DNA of 64,000 nt from Siphonodentalium dalli. Its lineage: Eukaryota > Mollusca > Scaphopoda > Gadilida > Siphonodentaliidae. Under the pieces are notes generated by a model. That model was given only the letters and a program-made list of their open reading frames with translations. It was not told the origin of the DNA and searched no databases. Position 1 is the stretch's first letter. Every line of letters begins with the position of its first letter. Position numbers and translations under genes: made by a program. Location of the stretch: the NCBI GenBank assembly GCA_032622095.1, contig CP136061.1:97215345-97279344 (forward strand), written 5' to 3'. This document shows positions 1 through 12,968 of this stretch, in pieces.

Positions 1-506
1 TAGCAGCCTACATGTCTCTTATTAGCAGCCTACATGTTTCTTATTAGCAGCCTACATGTCTCTTATTAGCAGCCTACATGTCTCTTATTAGCAGCCTACA
101 TGTCTCTTATTAGCAGCCTACATGTCTCTTATTAGCAGCCTACATGTCTCTTATTAGCAGCCTACATGTTTCTTATTAGCAGCCTACATGTCTCTTATTA
201 GCAGCCTACATGTCTCTTATTAGCAGCCTACATGTCTCTTATTAGCAGCCTACATGTTTCTTATTAGCAGCCTACATGTCTCTTATTAGCAGCCTACATG
301 TCTCTTATTAGCAGCCTACATGTCTCTTATTAGCAGCCTACATGTCTCTTATTAGCAGCCTACATGTTTCTTATTAGCAGCCTACATGTCTCTTATTAGC
401 AGCCTACATGTCTCTTATTAGCAGCCTACATGTTTCTTATTAGCAGCCTACATGTCTCTTATTAGCAGCCTACATGTCTCTTATTAGCAGCCTACATGTC
501 TCTTAT
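1..506 (+). repeat. Uninterrupted run of 23 22-bp units (C-a with some T-a tails)
   Basis: The length is exactly 23 x 22. Most units have tail CTCTTAT. TTCTTAT units start at 23, 155, 243, 353 and 419. The first 31-bp unit of the window follows at 507-537, and it carries the T tail. Confidence 0.93.
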
Positions 507-537
507 TAGCAGCCTGAGAACACTACATGTTTCTTAT

Positions 538-889
538 TAGCAGCCTACATGTCTCTTATTAGCAGCCTACATGTCTCTTATTAGCAGCCTACATGTCTCT
601 TATTAGCAGCCTACATGTTTCTTATTAGCAGCCTACATGTCTCTTATTAGCAGCCTACATGTCTCTTATTAGCAGCCTACATGTCTCTTATTAGCAGCCT
701 ACATGTTTCTTATTAGCAGCCTACATGTCTCTTATTAGCAGCCTACATGTCTCTTATTAGCAGCCTACATGTCTCTTATTAGCAGCCTACATGTTTCTTA
801 TTAGCAGCCTACATGTCTCTTATTATCAGCCTACATGTCTCTTATTAGCAGTCTACATGTCTCTTATTAGCAGCCTACATGTTTCTTAT
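538..889 (+). repeat. 88-bp higher-order repeat, four copies (C-C-C-T pattern of 22-mers)
   Basis: After the 31-bp unit at 507, 22-bp units run in the order C, C, C, T. The T-tail units start at 604, 692, 780 and 868, exactly 88 bp apart. This is the smallest higher-order period in the window. Single substitutions occur near the end (a TTATC at about 824 and AGTC at about 850). Confidence 0.85.
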
Positions 890-2619
890 TAGCAGCCTAC
901 ATGTCTCTTATTAGCAGCCTACATGTCTCTTATTAGCAGCCTACATGTCTCTTATTAGCAGCCTACATGTCTCTTATTAGCAGCCTACATGTCTCTTATT
1001 AGCAGCCTACATGTTTCTTATTAGCAGCCTACATGTCTCTTATTAGCAGCCTACATGTCTCTTATTAGCAGCCTACATGTCTCTTATTAGCAGCCTACAT
1101 GTTTCTTATTAGCAGCCTACATGTCTCTTATTAGCAGCCTACATGTCTCTTATTAGCAGCCTGAGAACACTACATGTTTCTTATTAGCAGCCTACATGTC
1201 TCTTATTAGCAGCCTACATGTCTCTTATTAGCAGCCTACATGTCTCTTATTAGCAGCCTACATGTTTCTTATTAGCAGCCTACATGTCTCTTATTAGCAG
1301 CCTACATGTCTCTTATTAGCAGCCTACATGTTTCTTATTAGCAGCCTACATGTCTCTTATTAGCAGCCTACATGTCTCTTATTAGCAGCCTACATGTCTC
1401 TTATTAGCAGCCTGAGAACACTACATGTTTCTTATTAGCAGCCTACATGTCTCTTATTAGCAGCCTACATGTCTCTTATTAGCAGCCTGGGAACACTACA
1501 TGTTTCTTATTAGCAGCCTGAGAACACTACATGTTTCTTATTAGCAGCCTACATGTCTCTTATTAGCAGCCTGAGAACACTACATGTTTCTTATTAGCAG
1601 CCTGAGAACACTACATGTTTCTTATTAGCAGCCTGAGAACACTACATGTTTCTTATTAGCAGCCTACATGTCTCTTATTAGCAGCCTGAGAACACTACAT
1701 GTTTCTTATTAGCAGCCTACATGTCTCTTATTAGCAGCCTGAGAACACTACATGTTTCTTATTAGCAGCCTACATGTTTCTTGTTAGCAGCCTACATGTT
1801 TCTTATTAGCAGCCTACATGTCTCTTATTAACAGCCTGAGAACACTACATGTCTCTTATTAGCAGCCTACATGTCTCTTATTAGCAGCCTACATGTTTCT
1901 TATTAGCAGCCTACATGTCTCTTATTAGCAGCCTACATGTCTCTTATTAACAGCCTACATGTTTCTTATTAGCAGCCTACATGTCTCTTATTAACAGCCT
2001 ACATGTTTCTTATTAGCAGCCTACATGTCTCTTATTAACAGCCTACATGTCTCTTATTAGCAGCCTACATGTCTCTTATTAGCAGCCTGAGAACACTACA
2101 TGTTTCTTATTAGCAGCCTACATGTCTCTTATTAGCAGCCTACATGTCTCTTATTAACAGCCTACATGTTTCTTATTAGCAGCCTACATGTCTCTTATTA
2201 ACAGCCTACATGTTTCTTATTAGCAGCCTACATGTCTCTTATTAACAGCCTACATGTCTCTTATTAGCAGCCTACATGTCTCTTATTAGCAGCCTGAGAA
2301 CACTACATGTTTCTTATTAGCAGCCTACATGTCTCTTATTAGCAGCCTACATGTCTCTTATTAGCAGCCTACATGTCTCTTATTAACAGCCTGAGAACAC
2401 TACATGTTTCTTATTAGCAGCCTACATGTCTCTTATTAGCAGCCTACATGTCTCTTATTAGCAGCCTACATGTCTCTTATTAGCAGCCTACATGTCTCTT
2501 ATTAGCAGCCTACATGTCTCTTATTAGCAGCCTACATGTCTCTTATTAGCAGCCTACATGTCTCTTATTAGCAGCCTACATGTCTCTTATTAGCAGCCTA
2601 CATGTCTCTTATTAGCAGC

Positions 2620-3729
2620 CTACATGTTTCTTATTAGCAGCCTACATGTCTCTTATTAACAGCCTACATGTTTCTTATTAGCAGCCTACATGTCTCTTAT
2701 TAGCAGCCTACATGTCTCTTATTAGCAGCCTACATGTCTCTTATTAGCAGCCTACATGTTTCTTATTAGCAGCCTACATGTTTCTTATTAGCAGCCTACA
2801 TGTCTCTTATTAGCAGCCTACATGTCTCTTATTAGCAGCCTGAGAACACTACATGTTTCTTGTTAGCAGCCTACATGTCTCTTATTAGCAGCCTACATGT
2901 CTCTTATTAGCAGCCTACATGTCTCTTATTAGCAGCCTACATGTCTCTTATTAGCAGCCTACATGTCTCTTATTAGCAGCCTACATGTCTCTTATTAGCA
3001 GCCTACATGTCTCTTATTAGCAGCCTACATGTCTCTTATTAACAGCCTACATGTCTCTTATTAGCAGCCTGAGAACACTACATGTTTCTTATTAGCAGCC
3101 TACATGTCTCTTATTAGCAGCCTACATGTCTCTTATTAGCAGCCTGAGAACACTACATGTTTCTTGTTAGCAGCCTACATGTCTCTTATTAGCAGCCTAC
3201 ATGTCTCTTATTAGCAGCCTACATGTCTCTTATTAGCAGCCTACATGTCTCTTATTAGCAGCCTACATGTCTCTTATTAGCAGCCTACATGTCTCTTATT
3301 AGCAGCCTACATGTCTCTTATTAGCAGCCTACATGTTTCTTATTAGCAGCCTACATGTCTCTTATTAACAGCCTACATGTTTCTTATTAGCAGCCTACAT
3401 GTCTCTTATTAGCAGCCTACATGTCTCTTATTAGCAGCCTACATGTCTCTTATTAGCAGCCTACATGTTTCTTATTAGCAGCCTACATGTTTCTTATTAG
3501 CAGCCTACATGTCTCTTATTAGCAGCCTACATGTCTCTTATTAGCAGCCTGAGAACACTACATGTTTCTTGTTAGCAGCCTACATGTCTCTTATTAGCAG
3601 CCTACATGTCTCTTATTAGCAGCCTACATGTCTCTTATTAGCAGCCTACATGTCTCTTATTAGCAGCCTACATGTCTCTTATTAGCAGCCTACATGTCTC
3701 TTATTAGCAGCCTACATGTCTCTTATTAG
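2620..3729 (+). repeat. Duplication at 709-bp offset (about 2,620-3,020 and 3,329-3,729)
   Basis: The two copies share a TTAAC unit (2,656 and 3,365), the following T/C tail order, a pair of adjacent T-a units and a 31-bp unit with a TTCTTGT tail (tail at 2,857 and 3,566). Both markers are 709 bp apart; 709 = 28 x 22 + 3 x 31. The outer edges are approximate because the flanks are uninformative C-a units. Confidence 0.75.
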
Positions 3730-5171
3730 CAGCCTACATGTTTCTTATTAGCAGCCTACATGTCTCTTATTAACAGCCTACATGTCTCTTATTAGCAGCC
3801 TGAGAACACTACATGTTTCTTATTAGCAGCCTACATGTCTCTTATTAGCAGCCTACATGTCTCTTATTAGCAGCCTACATGTCTCTTATTAGCAGCCTAC
3901 ATGTCTCTTATTAGCAGCCTACATGTTTCTTATTAGCAGCCTACATGTCTCTTATTAACAGCCTACATGTCTCTTATTAGCAGCCTACATGTCTCTTATT
4001 AGCAGCCTGAGAACACTACATGTTTCTTATTAGCAGCCTACATGTCTCTTATTAGCAGCCTACATGTCTCTTATTAGCAGCCTACATGTTTCTTATTAGC
4101 AGCCTACATGTCTCTTATTAGCAGCCTACATGTCTCTTATTAGCAGCCTACATGTCTCTTATTAGCAGCCTACATGTCTCTTATTAGCAGCCTACATGTC
4201 TCTTATTAGCAGCCTGAGAACACTACATGTCTCTTATTAGCAGCCTACATGTTTCTTATTAGCAGCCTACATGTCTCTTATTAGCAGCCTACATGTCTCT
4301 TATTAGCAGCCTACATGTCTCTTATTAGCAGCCTACATGTCTCTTATTAGCAGCCTACATGTCTCTTATTAGCAGCCTACATGTCTCTTATTAGCAGCCT
4401 ACATGTCTCTTATTAGCAGCCTGAGAACACTACATGTCTCTTATTAGCAGCCTACATGTCTCTTATTAGCAGCCTGAGAACACTACATGTTTCTTATTAG
4501 CAGCCTACATGTCTCTTATTAACAGCCTACATGTCTCTTATTAGCAGCCTGAGAACACTACATGTTTCTTATTAGCAGCCTACATGTCTCTTATTAACAG
4601 CCTACATGTCTCTTATTAACAGCCTGAGAACACTACATGTTTCTTATTAGCAGCCTACATGTCTCTTATTAGCAGCCTACATGTCTCTTATTAGCAGCCT
4701 GAGAACACTACATGTTTCTTATTAGCAGCCTACATGTCTCTTATTAACAGCCTACATGTATCTTATTAGCAGCCTACATGTCTCTTATTAGCAGCCTACA
4801 TGTCTCTTATTAGCAGCCTACATGTCTCTTATTAGCAGCCTGAGAACACTACATGTTTCTTATTAGCAGCCTACATGTTTCTTATTAGCAGCCTACATGT
4901 CTCTTATTAGCAGCCTACATGTCTCTTATTAGCAGCCTACATGTCTCTTATTAGCAGCCTACATGTCTCTTATTAGCAGCCTACATGTCTCTTATTAGCA
5001 GCCTACATGTCTCTTATTAGCAGCCTACATGTTTCTTATTAGCAGCCTACATGTATCTTATTAGCAGCCTACATGTATCTTATTAGCAGCCTACATGTTT
5101 CTTATTAGCAGCCTACATGTCTCTTATTAGCAGCCTACATGTCTCTTATTAGCAGCCTACATGTCTCTTAT

Positions 5172-5727
5172 TAGCAGCCTGAGAACACTACATGTTTCTT
5201 ATTAGCAGCCTACATGTATCTTATTAGCAGCCTGAGAACACTACATGTTTCTTATTAGCAGCCTACATGTATCTTATTAGCAGCCTACATGTCTCTTATT
5301 AACAGCCTGAGAACACTACATGTTTCTTATTAGCAGCCTACATGTCTCTTATTAACAGCCTGAGAACACTACATGTTTCTTATTAGCAGCCTACATGTTT
5401 CTTATTAGCAGCCTACATGTCTCTTATTAGCAGCCTACATGTCTCTTATTAGCAGCCTACATGTCTCTTATTAACAGCCTGAGAACACTACATGTTTCTT
5501 ATTAGCAGCCTACATGTATCTTATTAGCAGCCTGAGAACACTACATGTTTCTTATTAGCAGCCTACATGTATCTTATTAGCAGCCTACATGTCTCTTATT
5601 AACAGCCTGAGAACACTACATGTTTCTTATTAGCAGCCTACATGTATCTTATTAGCAGCCTGAGAACACTACATGTTTCTTATTAGCAGCCTACATGTAT
5701 CTTATTAGCAGCCTACATGTCTCTTAT
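5172..5727 (+). repeat. 128-bp higher-order repeat, three copies
   Basis: The unit order is 31T, 22A, 31T, 22A, 22C (31+22+31+22+22 = 128). Copies are at 5,172-5,299, 5,472-5,599 and 5,600-5,727, each followed by a TTAAC-type unit. The stretch 5,300-5,471 between the first two holds other 31T, T-a and C-a units. This is an early cluster of the A-a tail, which first appears singly at about 4,759. Confidence 0.82.
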
Positions 5728-7137
5728 TAACAGCCTGAGAACACTACATGTTTCTTATTAGCAGCCTACATGTCTCTTATTAACAGCCTGAGAACACTAC
5801 ATGTTTCTTATTAGCAGCCTACATGTTTCTTATTAGCAGCCTACATGTCTCTTATTAGCAGCCTACATGTCTCTTATTAGCAGCCTACATGTCTCTTATT
5901 AACAGCCTGAGAACACTACATGTTTCTTATTAGCAGCCTACATGTTTCTTATTAGCAGCCTACATGTCTCTTATTAGCAGCCTACATGTCTCTTATTAGC
6001 AGCCTACATGTCTCTTATTAGCAGCCTACATGTCTCTTATTAGCAGCCTACATGTTTCTTATTAGCAGCCTACATGTCTCTTATTAGCAGCCTACATGTT
6101 TCTTATTAGCAGCCTACATGTCTCTTATTAGCAGCCTACATGTCTCTTATTAGCAGCCTACATGTTTCTTATTAACAGCCTGAGAACACTACATGTTTCT
6201 TATTAGCAGCCTACATGTTTCTTATTAGCAGCCTACATGTCTCTTATTAGCAGCCTACATGTCTCTTATTAGCAGCCTACATGTTTCTTATTAGCAGCCT
6301 ACATGTCTCTTATTAACAGCCTGAGAACACTACATGTTTCTTATTAGCAGCCTACATGTTTCTTATTGGCAGCCTACATGTCTCTTATTAGCAGCCTACA
6401 TGTCTCTTATTAGCAGCCTACATGTCTCTTATTAGCAGCCTACATGTCTCTTATTAACAGCCTGAGAACACTACATGTTTCTTATTAGCAGCCTACATGT
6501 CTCTTATTAGCAGCCTACATGTCTCTTATTAGCAGCCTACATGTCTCTTATTAGCAGCCTACATGTCTCTTATTAGCAGCCTACATGTTTCTTATTAGCA
6601 GCCTACATGTCTCTTATTAGCAGCCTACATGTTTCTTATTAGCAGCCTACATGTTTCTTATTAGCAGCCTACATGTCTCTTATTAACAGCCTGAGAACAC
6701 TACATGTTTCTTATTAGCAGCCTACATGTCTCTTATTAGCAGCCTACATGTCTCTTATTAGCAGCCTACATGTCTCTTATTAGCAGCCTACATGTCTCTT
6801 ATTAACAGCCTGAGAACACTACATGTTTCTTATTAGCAGCCTACATGTCTCTTATTAGCAGCCTACATGTCTCTTATTAGCAGCCTACATGTCTCTTATT
6901 AGCAGCCTACATGTCTCTTATTAGCAGCCTACATGTCTCTTATTAGCAGCCTACATGTCTCTTATTAGCAGCCTACATGTCTCTTATTAGCAGCCTACAT
7001 GTCTCTTATTAACAGCCTGAGAACACTACATGTTTCTTATTAGCAGCCTACATGTCTCTTATTAGCAGCCTACATGTCTCTTATTAACAGCCTGAGAACA
7101 CTACATGTTTCTTATTAGCAGCCTACATGTCTCTTAT

Positions 7138-7860
7138 TAGCAGCCTGAGAACACTACATGTTTCTTATTAGCAGCCTACATGTCTCTTATTAGCAGCCTA
7201 CATGTCTCTTATTAGCAGCCTACATGTCTCTTATTAGCAGCCTACATGTCTCTTATTAGCAGCCTACATGTCTCTTATTAGCAGCCTACATGTCTCTTAT
7301 TAGCAGCCTACATGTCTCTTATTAACAGCCTGAGAACACTACATGTTTCTTATTAGCAGCCTACATGTCTCTTATTAACAGCCTGAGAACACTACATGTT
7401 TCTTATTAGCAGCCTACATGTTTCTTGTTAGCAGCCTACATGTCTCTTATTAACAGCCTACATGTCTCTTATTAGCAGCCTACATGTCTCTTATTAGCAG
7501 CCTGAGAACACTACATGTTTCTTATTAGCAGCCTACATGTCTCTTATTAGCAGCCTGAGAACACTACATGTTTCTTATTAGCAGCCTACATGTCTCTTAT
7601 TAGCAGCCTACATGTCTCTTATTAGCAGCCTACATGTCTCTTATTAGCAGCCTACATGTCTCTTATTAGCAGCCTACATGTCTCTTATTAGCAGCCTACA
7701 TGTCTCTTATTAACAGCCTGAGAACACTACATGTTTCTTATTAGCAGCCTACATGTCTCTTATTAACAGCCTGAGAACACTACATGTTTCTTATTAGCAG
7801 CCTACATGTTTCTTGTTAGCAGCCTACATGTCTCTTATTAACAGCCTGAGAACACTACAT
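7138..7860 (+). repeat. Duplication at 410/388-bp offset
   Basis: A block starting with a 31-bp unit at 7,138 recurs at 7,548 (offset 410 = 13 x 22 + 4 x 31). Near its end a T-g tail at 7,422 recurs at 7,810 (offset 388), so the second copy is one 22-bp unit shorter. Both copies contain the order 31T, 22C (TTAAC), 31T, 22 T-g. Confidence 0.75.
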
Positions 7861-7997
7861 GTTTCTTATTAGCAGCCTACATGTCTCTTATTAGCAGCCT
7901 ACATGTCTCTTATTAGCAGCCTGAGAACACTACATGTTTCTTATTAGCAGCCTACATGTCTCTTATTAGCAGCCTGAGAACACTACATGTTTCTTAT

Positions 7998-9053
7998 TAG
8001 CAGCCTACATGTCTCTTATTAGCAGCCTACATGTCTCTTATTAGCAGCCTACATGTCTCTTATTAGCAGCCTACATGTCTCTTATTAGCAGCCTACATGT
8101 CTCTTATTAGCAGCCTACATGTCTCTTATTAGCAGCCTACATGTCTCTTATTAGCAGCCTACATGTCTCTTATTAGCAGCCTACATGTCTCTTATTAGCA
8201 GCCTACATGTCTCTTATTAGCAGCCTACATGTCTCTTATTAGCAGCCTACATGTCTCTTATTAGCAGCCTACATGTATCTTATTAGCAGCCTACATGTCT
8301 CTTATTAGCAGCCTACATGTCTCTTATTAGCAGCCTACATGTCTCTTATTAGCAGCCTACATGTATCTTATTAGCAGCCTACATGTCTCTTATTAGCAGC
8401 CTACATGTCTCTTATTAGCAGCCTACATGTCTCTTATTAGCAGCCTACATGTCTCTTATTAGCAGCCTACATGTCTCTTATTAGCAGCCTACATGTCTCT
8501 TATTAGCAGCCTACATGTCTCTTATTAGCAGCCTACATGTCTCTTATTAGCAGCCTACATGTCTCTTATTAGCAGCCTACATGTCTCTTATTAGCAGCCT
8601 ACATGTCTCTTATTAGCAGCCTACATGTCTCTTATTAGCAGCCTACATGTATCTTATTAGCAGCCTACATGTCTCTTATTAGCAGCCTACATGTCTCTTA
8701 TTAGCAGCCTACATGTCTCTTATTAGCAGCCTACATGTATCTTATTAGCAGCCTACATGTCTCTTATTAGCAGCCTACATGTCTCTTATTAGCAGCCTAC
8801 ATGTCTCTTATTAGCAGCCTACATGTCTCTTATTAGCAGCCTACATGTCTCTTATTAGCAGCCTACATGTCTCTTATTAGCAGCCTACATGTCTCTTATT
8901 AGCAGCCTACATGTCTCTTATTAGCAGCCTACATGTCTCTTATTAGCAGCCTACATGTATCTTATTAGCAGCCTACATGTCTCTTATTAGCAGCCTACAT
9001 GTCTATTATTAGCAGCCTACATGTCTCTTATTAGCAGCCTACATGTATCTTAT
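7998..9053 (+). repeat. Pure run of 48 consecutive 22-bp units
   Basis: The distance from the unit start at 7,998 to the next 31-bp unit at 9,054 is 1,056 bases, exactly 48 x 22. Nearly all tails are C-a. A-a tails mark units whose ACATGT begins at 8,271, 8,359, 8,645, 8,733, 8,953 and 9,041: pairs 88 bp apart, repeated at 374 and 308 bp. This is a weak higher-order pattern inside the pure run. Confidence 0.92.
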
Positions 9054-9181
9054 TAGCAGCCTGAGAACACTACATGTTTCTTATTAGCAGCCTACATGTC
9101 TCTTATTAGCAGCCTGAGAACACTACATGTTTCTTATTAGCAGCCTATATGTCTCTTATTAGCAGCCTACATGTCTCTTAT

Positions 9182-9293
9182 TAGCAGGCCTACATGTCTC
9201 TTATTAGCAGCCTACATGTCTCTTATTAGCAGCCTACATGTCTCTTATTAGCAGCCTACATGTCTCTTATTAGCAGGCCTACATGTCTCTTAT
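9182..9293 (+). repeat. Two 23-bp units with an extra G
   Basis: Units at 9,182-9,204 and 9,271-9,293 read TAGCAGGCCT, one G longer than usual. They are 89 bp apart (23 + 3 x 22), which suggests one insertion copied by local duplication rather than two events. Length variants other than 22 and 31 are very rare in the window. Confidence 0.88.
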
Positions 9294-10201
9294 TAGCAGC
9301 CTACATGTCTCTTATTAGCAGCATACATGTCTCTTATTAGCAGCCTACATGTCTCTTATTAGCAGCCTACATGTCTCTTATTAGCAGCCTACATGTATCT
9401 TATTAGCAGCCTACATGTCTCTTATTAGCAGCATACATGTCTCTTATTAGCAGCCTACATGTCTCTTATTAACAGCCTGAGAACACTACATGTTTCTTAT
9501 TAGCAGCCTACATGTCTCTTATTAGCAGCCTACATGTCTCTTATTAGCAGCCTACATGTCTCTTATTAGCAGCCTACATGTCTCTTATTAGCAGCCTACA
9601 TGTCTCTTATTAGCAGCCTACATGTCTCTTATTAGCAGCCTGAGAACACTACATGTTTCTTATTAGCAGCCTACATGTCTCTTATTAGCAGCCTGAGAAC
9701 ACTACATGTTTCTTATTAGCAGCCTACATGTCTCTTATTAGCAGCCTGAGAACACTACATGTTTCTTATTAGCAGCCTACATGTCTCTTATTAGCAGCCT
9801 ACATGTCTCTTATTAGCAGCCTACATGTCTCTTATTAGCAGCCTGAGAACACTACATGTTTCTTATTAGCAGCCTACATGTCTCTTATTAGCAGCCTACA
9901 TGTCTCTTATTAGCAGCCTACATGTTTCTTATTAGCAGCCTAGATGTCTCTTATTAGCAGCCTACATGTCTCTTATTAGCAGCCTACATGTCTCTTATTA
10001 GCAGCCTGAGAACACTACATGTCTCTTATTAGCAGCCTACATGTCTCTTATTAGCAGCCTACATGTCTCTTATTAGCAGCCTGAGAACACTACATGTTTC
10101 TTATTAGCAGCCTACATGTCTCTTATTAGCAGCCTACATGTATCTTATTAGCAGCCTGAGAACACTACATGTTTCTTCTTAGCAGCCTACATGTCTCTTA
10201 T

Positions 10202-10871
10202 TAGCAGCCTGAGAACACTACATGTTTCTTATTAGCAGCCTACATGTCTCTTATTAGCAGCCTACATGTATCTTATTAGCAGCCTGAGAACACTACATGT
10301 TTCTTGTTAGCAGCCTACATGTCTCTTATTAGCAGCCTACATGTCTCTTATTAGCAGCCTACATGTCTCTTATTAGCAGCCTACATGTCTCTTATTAGCA
10401 GCCTACATGTCTCTTATTAGCAGCCTACATGTTTCTTATTAGCAGCCTGAGAACACTACATGTTTCTTATTAGCAGCCTACATGTCTCTTATTAGCAGCC
10501 TACATGTATCTTATTAGCAGCCTGAGAACACTACATGTTTCTTGTTAGCAGCCTACATGTCTCTTATTAGCAGCCTACATGTCTCTTATTAGCAGCCTAC
10601 ATGTCTCTTATTAGCAGCCTACATGTCTCTTATTAGCAGCCTACATGTCTCTTATTAGCAGCCTACATGTTTCTTATTAGCAGCCTGAGAACACTACATG
10701 TTTCTTATTAGCAGCCTACATGTCTCTTATTAGCAGCCTACATGTATCTTATTAGCAGCCTGAGAACACTACATGTTTCTTGTTAGCAGCCTACATGTCT
10801 CTTATTAGCAGCCTACATGTCTCTTATTAGCAGCCTACATGTCTCTTATTAGCAGCCTACATGTCTCTTAT
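10202..10871 (+). repeat. 238-bp ten-unit higher-order repeat, three tandem copies
   Basis: The copy order is 31T, 22C, 22A, 31 with T-g tail, five 22C, one 22T (8 x 22 + 2 x 31 = 238). Copies start at 10,202, 10,440 and 10,678. The T-g tails at 10,301, 10,539 and 10,777 are exactly 238 bp apart. The third copy is 194 bp because two 22-bp units are missing before the next 31T at 10,872. A partial forerunner (31T, 22C, 22A, 31T) starts at 10,074, with a unique TTCTTCTT tail. Confidence 0.9.
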
Positions 10872-11312
10872 TAGCAGCCTGAGAACACTACATGTTTCTT
10901 ATTAGCAGCCTACATGTCTCTTATTAGCAGCCTACATGTATCTTATTAGCAGCCTGAGAACACTACATGTTTCTTATTAGCAGCCTACATGTCTCTTATT
11001 AGCAGCCTGAGAACACTACATGTTTCTTATTAGCAGCCTGAGAACACTACATGTTTCTTATTAGCAGCCTACATGTCTCTTATTAGCAGCCTACATGTCT
11101 CTTATTAGCAGCCTACATGTTTCTTATTAGCAGCCTACATGTCTCTTATTAGCAGCCTACATGTCTCTTATTAGCAGCCTACATGTCTCTTATTAGCAGT
11201 CTACATGTCTCTTATTAGCAGCCTACATGTCTCTTATTAGCAGCCTACATGTCTCTTATTAGCAGCCTGAGAACACTACATGTTTCTTATTAGCAGCCTA
11301 CATGTCTCTTAT

Positions 11313-11510
11313 TAGCAGCCTACATGTATCTTATTAGCAGCCTACATGTATCTTATTAGCAGCCTACATGTATCTTATTAGCAGCCTACATGTATCTTAT
11401 TAGCAGCCTACATGTTTCTTATTAGCAGCCTACATGTTTCTTATTAGCAGCCTACATGTATCTTATTAGCAGCCTACATGTATCTTATTAGCAGCCTACA
11501 TGTATCTTAT
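11313..11510 (+). repeat. A4-T2-A3 nine-unit block, copy 1
   Basis: Nine 22-bp units with tails A,A,A,A,T,T,A,A,A (198 bp). The same block recurs at 12,969-13,166 and 14,568-14,765. It is bounded by C-a units, so the edges are sharp. Confidence 0.92.
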
Positions 11511-11708
11511 TAGCAGCCTACATGTCTCTTATTAGCAGCCTACATGTCTCTTATTAGCAGCCTACATGTCTCTTATTAGCAGCCTACATGTCTCTTATTA
11601 GCAGCCTACATGTCTCTTATTAGCAGCCTACATGTCTCTTATTAGCAGCCTACATGTCTCTTATTAGCAGCCTACATGTCTCTTATTAGCAGCCTACATG
11701 TCTCTTAT

Positions 11709-12862
11709 TAGCAGCCTGAGAACACTACATGTTTCTTATTAGCAGCCTACATGTCTCTTATTAGCAGCCTGAGAACACTACATGTTTCTTATTAGCAGCC
11801 TACATGTCTCTTATTAGCAGCCTACATGTATCTTATTAGCAGCCTACATGTATCTTATTAGCAGCCTACATGTATCTTATTAGCAGCCTACATGTATCTT
11901 ATTAGCAGCCTACATGTCTCTTATTAGCAGCCTACATGTCTCTTATTAGCAGCCTACATGTCTCTTATTAGCAGCCTACATGTCTCTTATTAGCAGCCTA
12001 CATGTCTCTTATTAGCAGCCTACATGTCTCTTATTAGCAGCCTACATGTCTCTTATTAGCAGCCTACATGTTTCTTATTAGCAGCCTACATGTCTCTTAT
12101 TAGCAGCCTGAGAACACTACATGTTTCTTATTAGCAGCCTACATGTCTCTTATTAGCAGCCTGAGAACACTACATGTTTCTTATTAGCAGCCTACATGTC
12201 TCTTATTAGCAGCCTACATGTATCTTATTAGCAGCCTACATGTATCTTATTAGCAGCCTACATGTATCTTATTAGCAGCCTACATGTCTCTTATTAGCAG
12301 CCTACATGTCTCTTATTAGCAGCCTACATGTCTCTTATTAGCAGCCTACATGTCTCTTATTAGCAGCCTACATGTCTCTTATTAGCAGCCTACATGTCTC
12401 TTATTAGCAGCCTACATGTCTCTTATTAGCAGCCTACATGTCTCTTATTAGCAGCCTACATGTCTCTTATTAGCAGCCTGAGAACACTACATGTTTCTTA
12501 TTAGCAGCCTACATGTCTCTTATTAGCAGCCTGAGAACACTACATGTTTCTTATTAGCAGCCTACATGTCTCTTATTAGCAGCCTACATGTATCTTATTA
12601 GCAGCCTACATGTATCTTATTAGCAGCCTACATGTATCTTATTAGCAGCCTACATGTATCTTATTAGCAGCCTACATGTCTCTTATTAGCAGCCTACATG
12701 TCTCTTATTAGCAGCCTACATGTCTCTTATTAGCAGCCTACATGTCTCTTATTAGCAGCCTACATGTCTCTTATTAGCAGCCTACATGTCTCTTATTAGC
12801 AGCCTACATGTCTCTTATTAGCAGCCTACATGTCTCTTATTAGCAGCCTACATGTCTCTTAT
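11709..12862 (+). repeat. 370/392-bp higher-order repeat, three copies plus the start of a fourth
   Basis: Paired 31T units separated by one 22C open each copy, followed by a 22C, a short run of A-a units and a long run of C-a units. Copies start at 11,709, 12,101, 12,471 and 12,863: spacings 392, 370 and 392 bp. The lengths equal two 31-mers plus 15, 14 or 15 22-mers, so copies differ by whole units, as expected from unequal exchange in register. Confidence 0.87.
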
Positions 12863-12968
12863 TAGCAGCCTGAGAACACTACATGTTTCTTATTAGCAGC
12901 CTACATGTCTCTTATTAGCAGCCTGAGAACACTACATGTTTCTTATTAGCAGCCTACATGTCTCTTAT

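Larger units (their letters stand above)
1828..9473 (+). repeat. Zone with TTAACAGCC variant units
   Basis: From 1,828 to 9,469 many units have TTAACAGCC instead of TTAGCAGCC (G to A in the first module). I did not see it before 1.8 kb, or after 9.47 kb except once at 62,533. The variant often stands directly before a 31-bp unit, mainly at 5.2-7.8 kb, so it spread locally as part of multi-unit blocks rather than by independent mutation. Confidence 0.85.
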
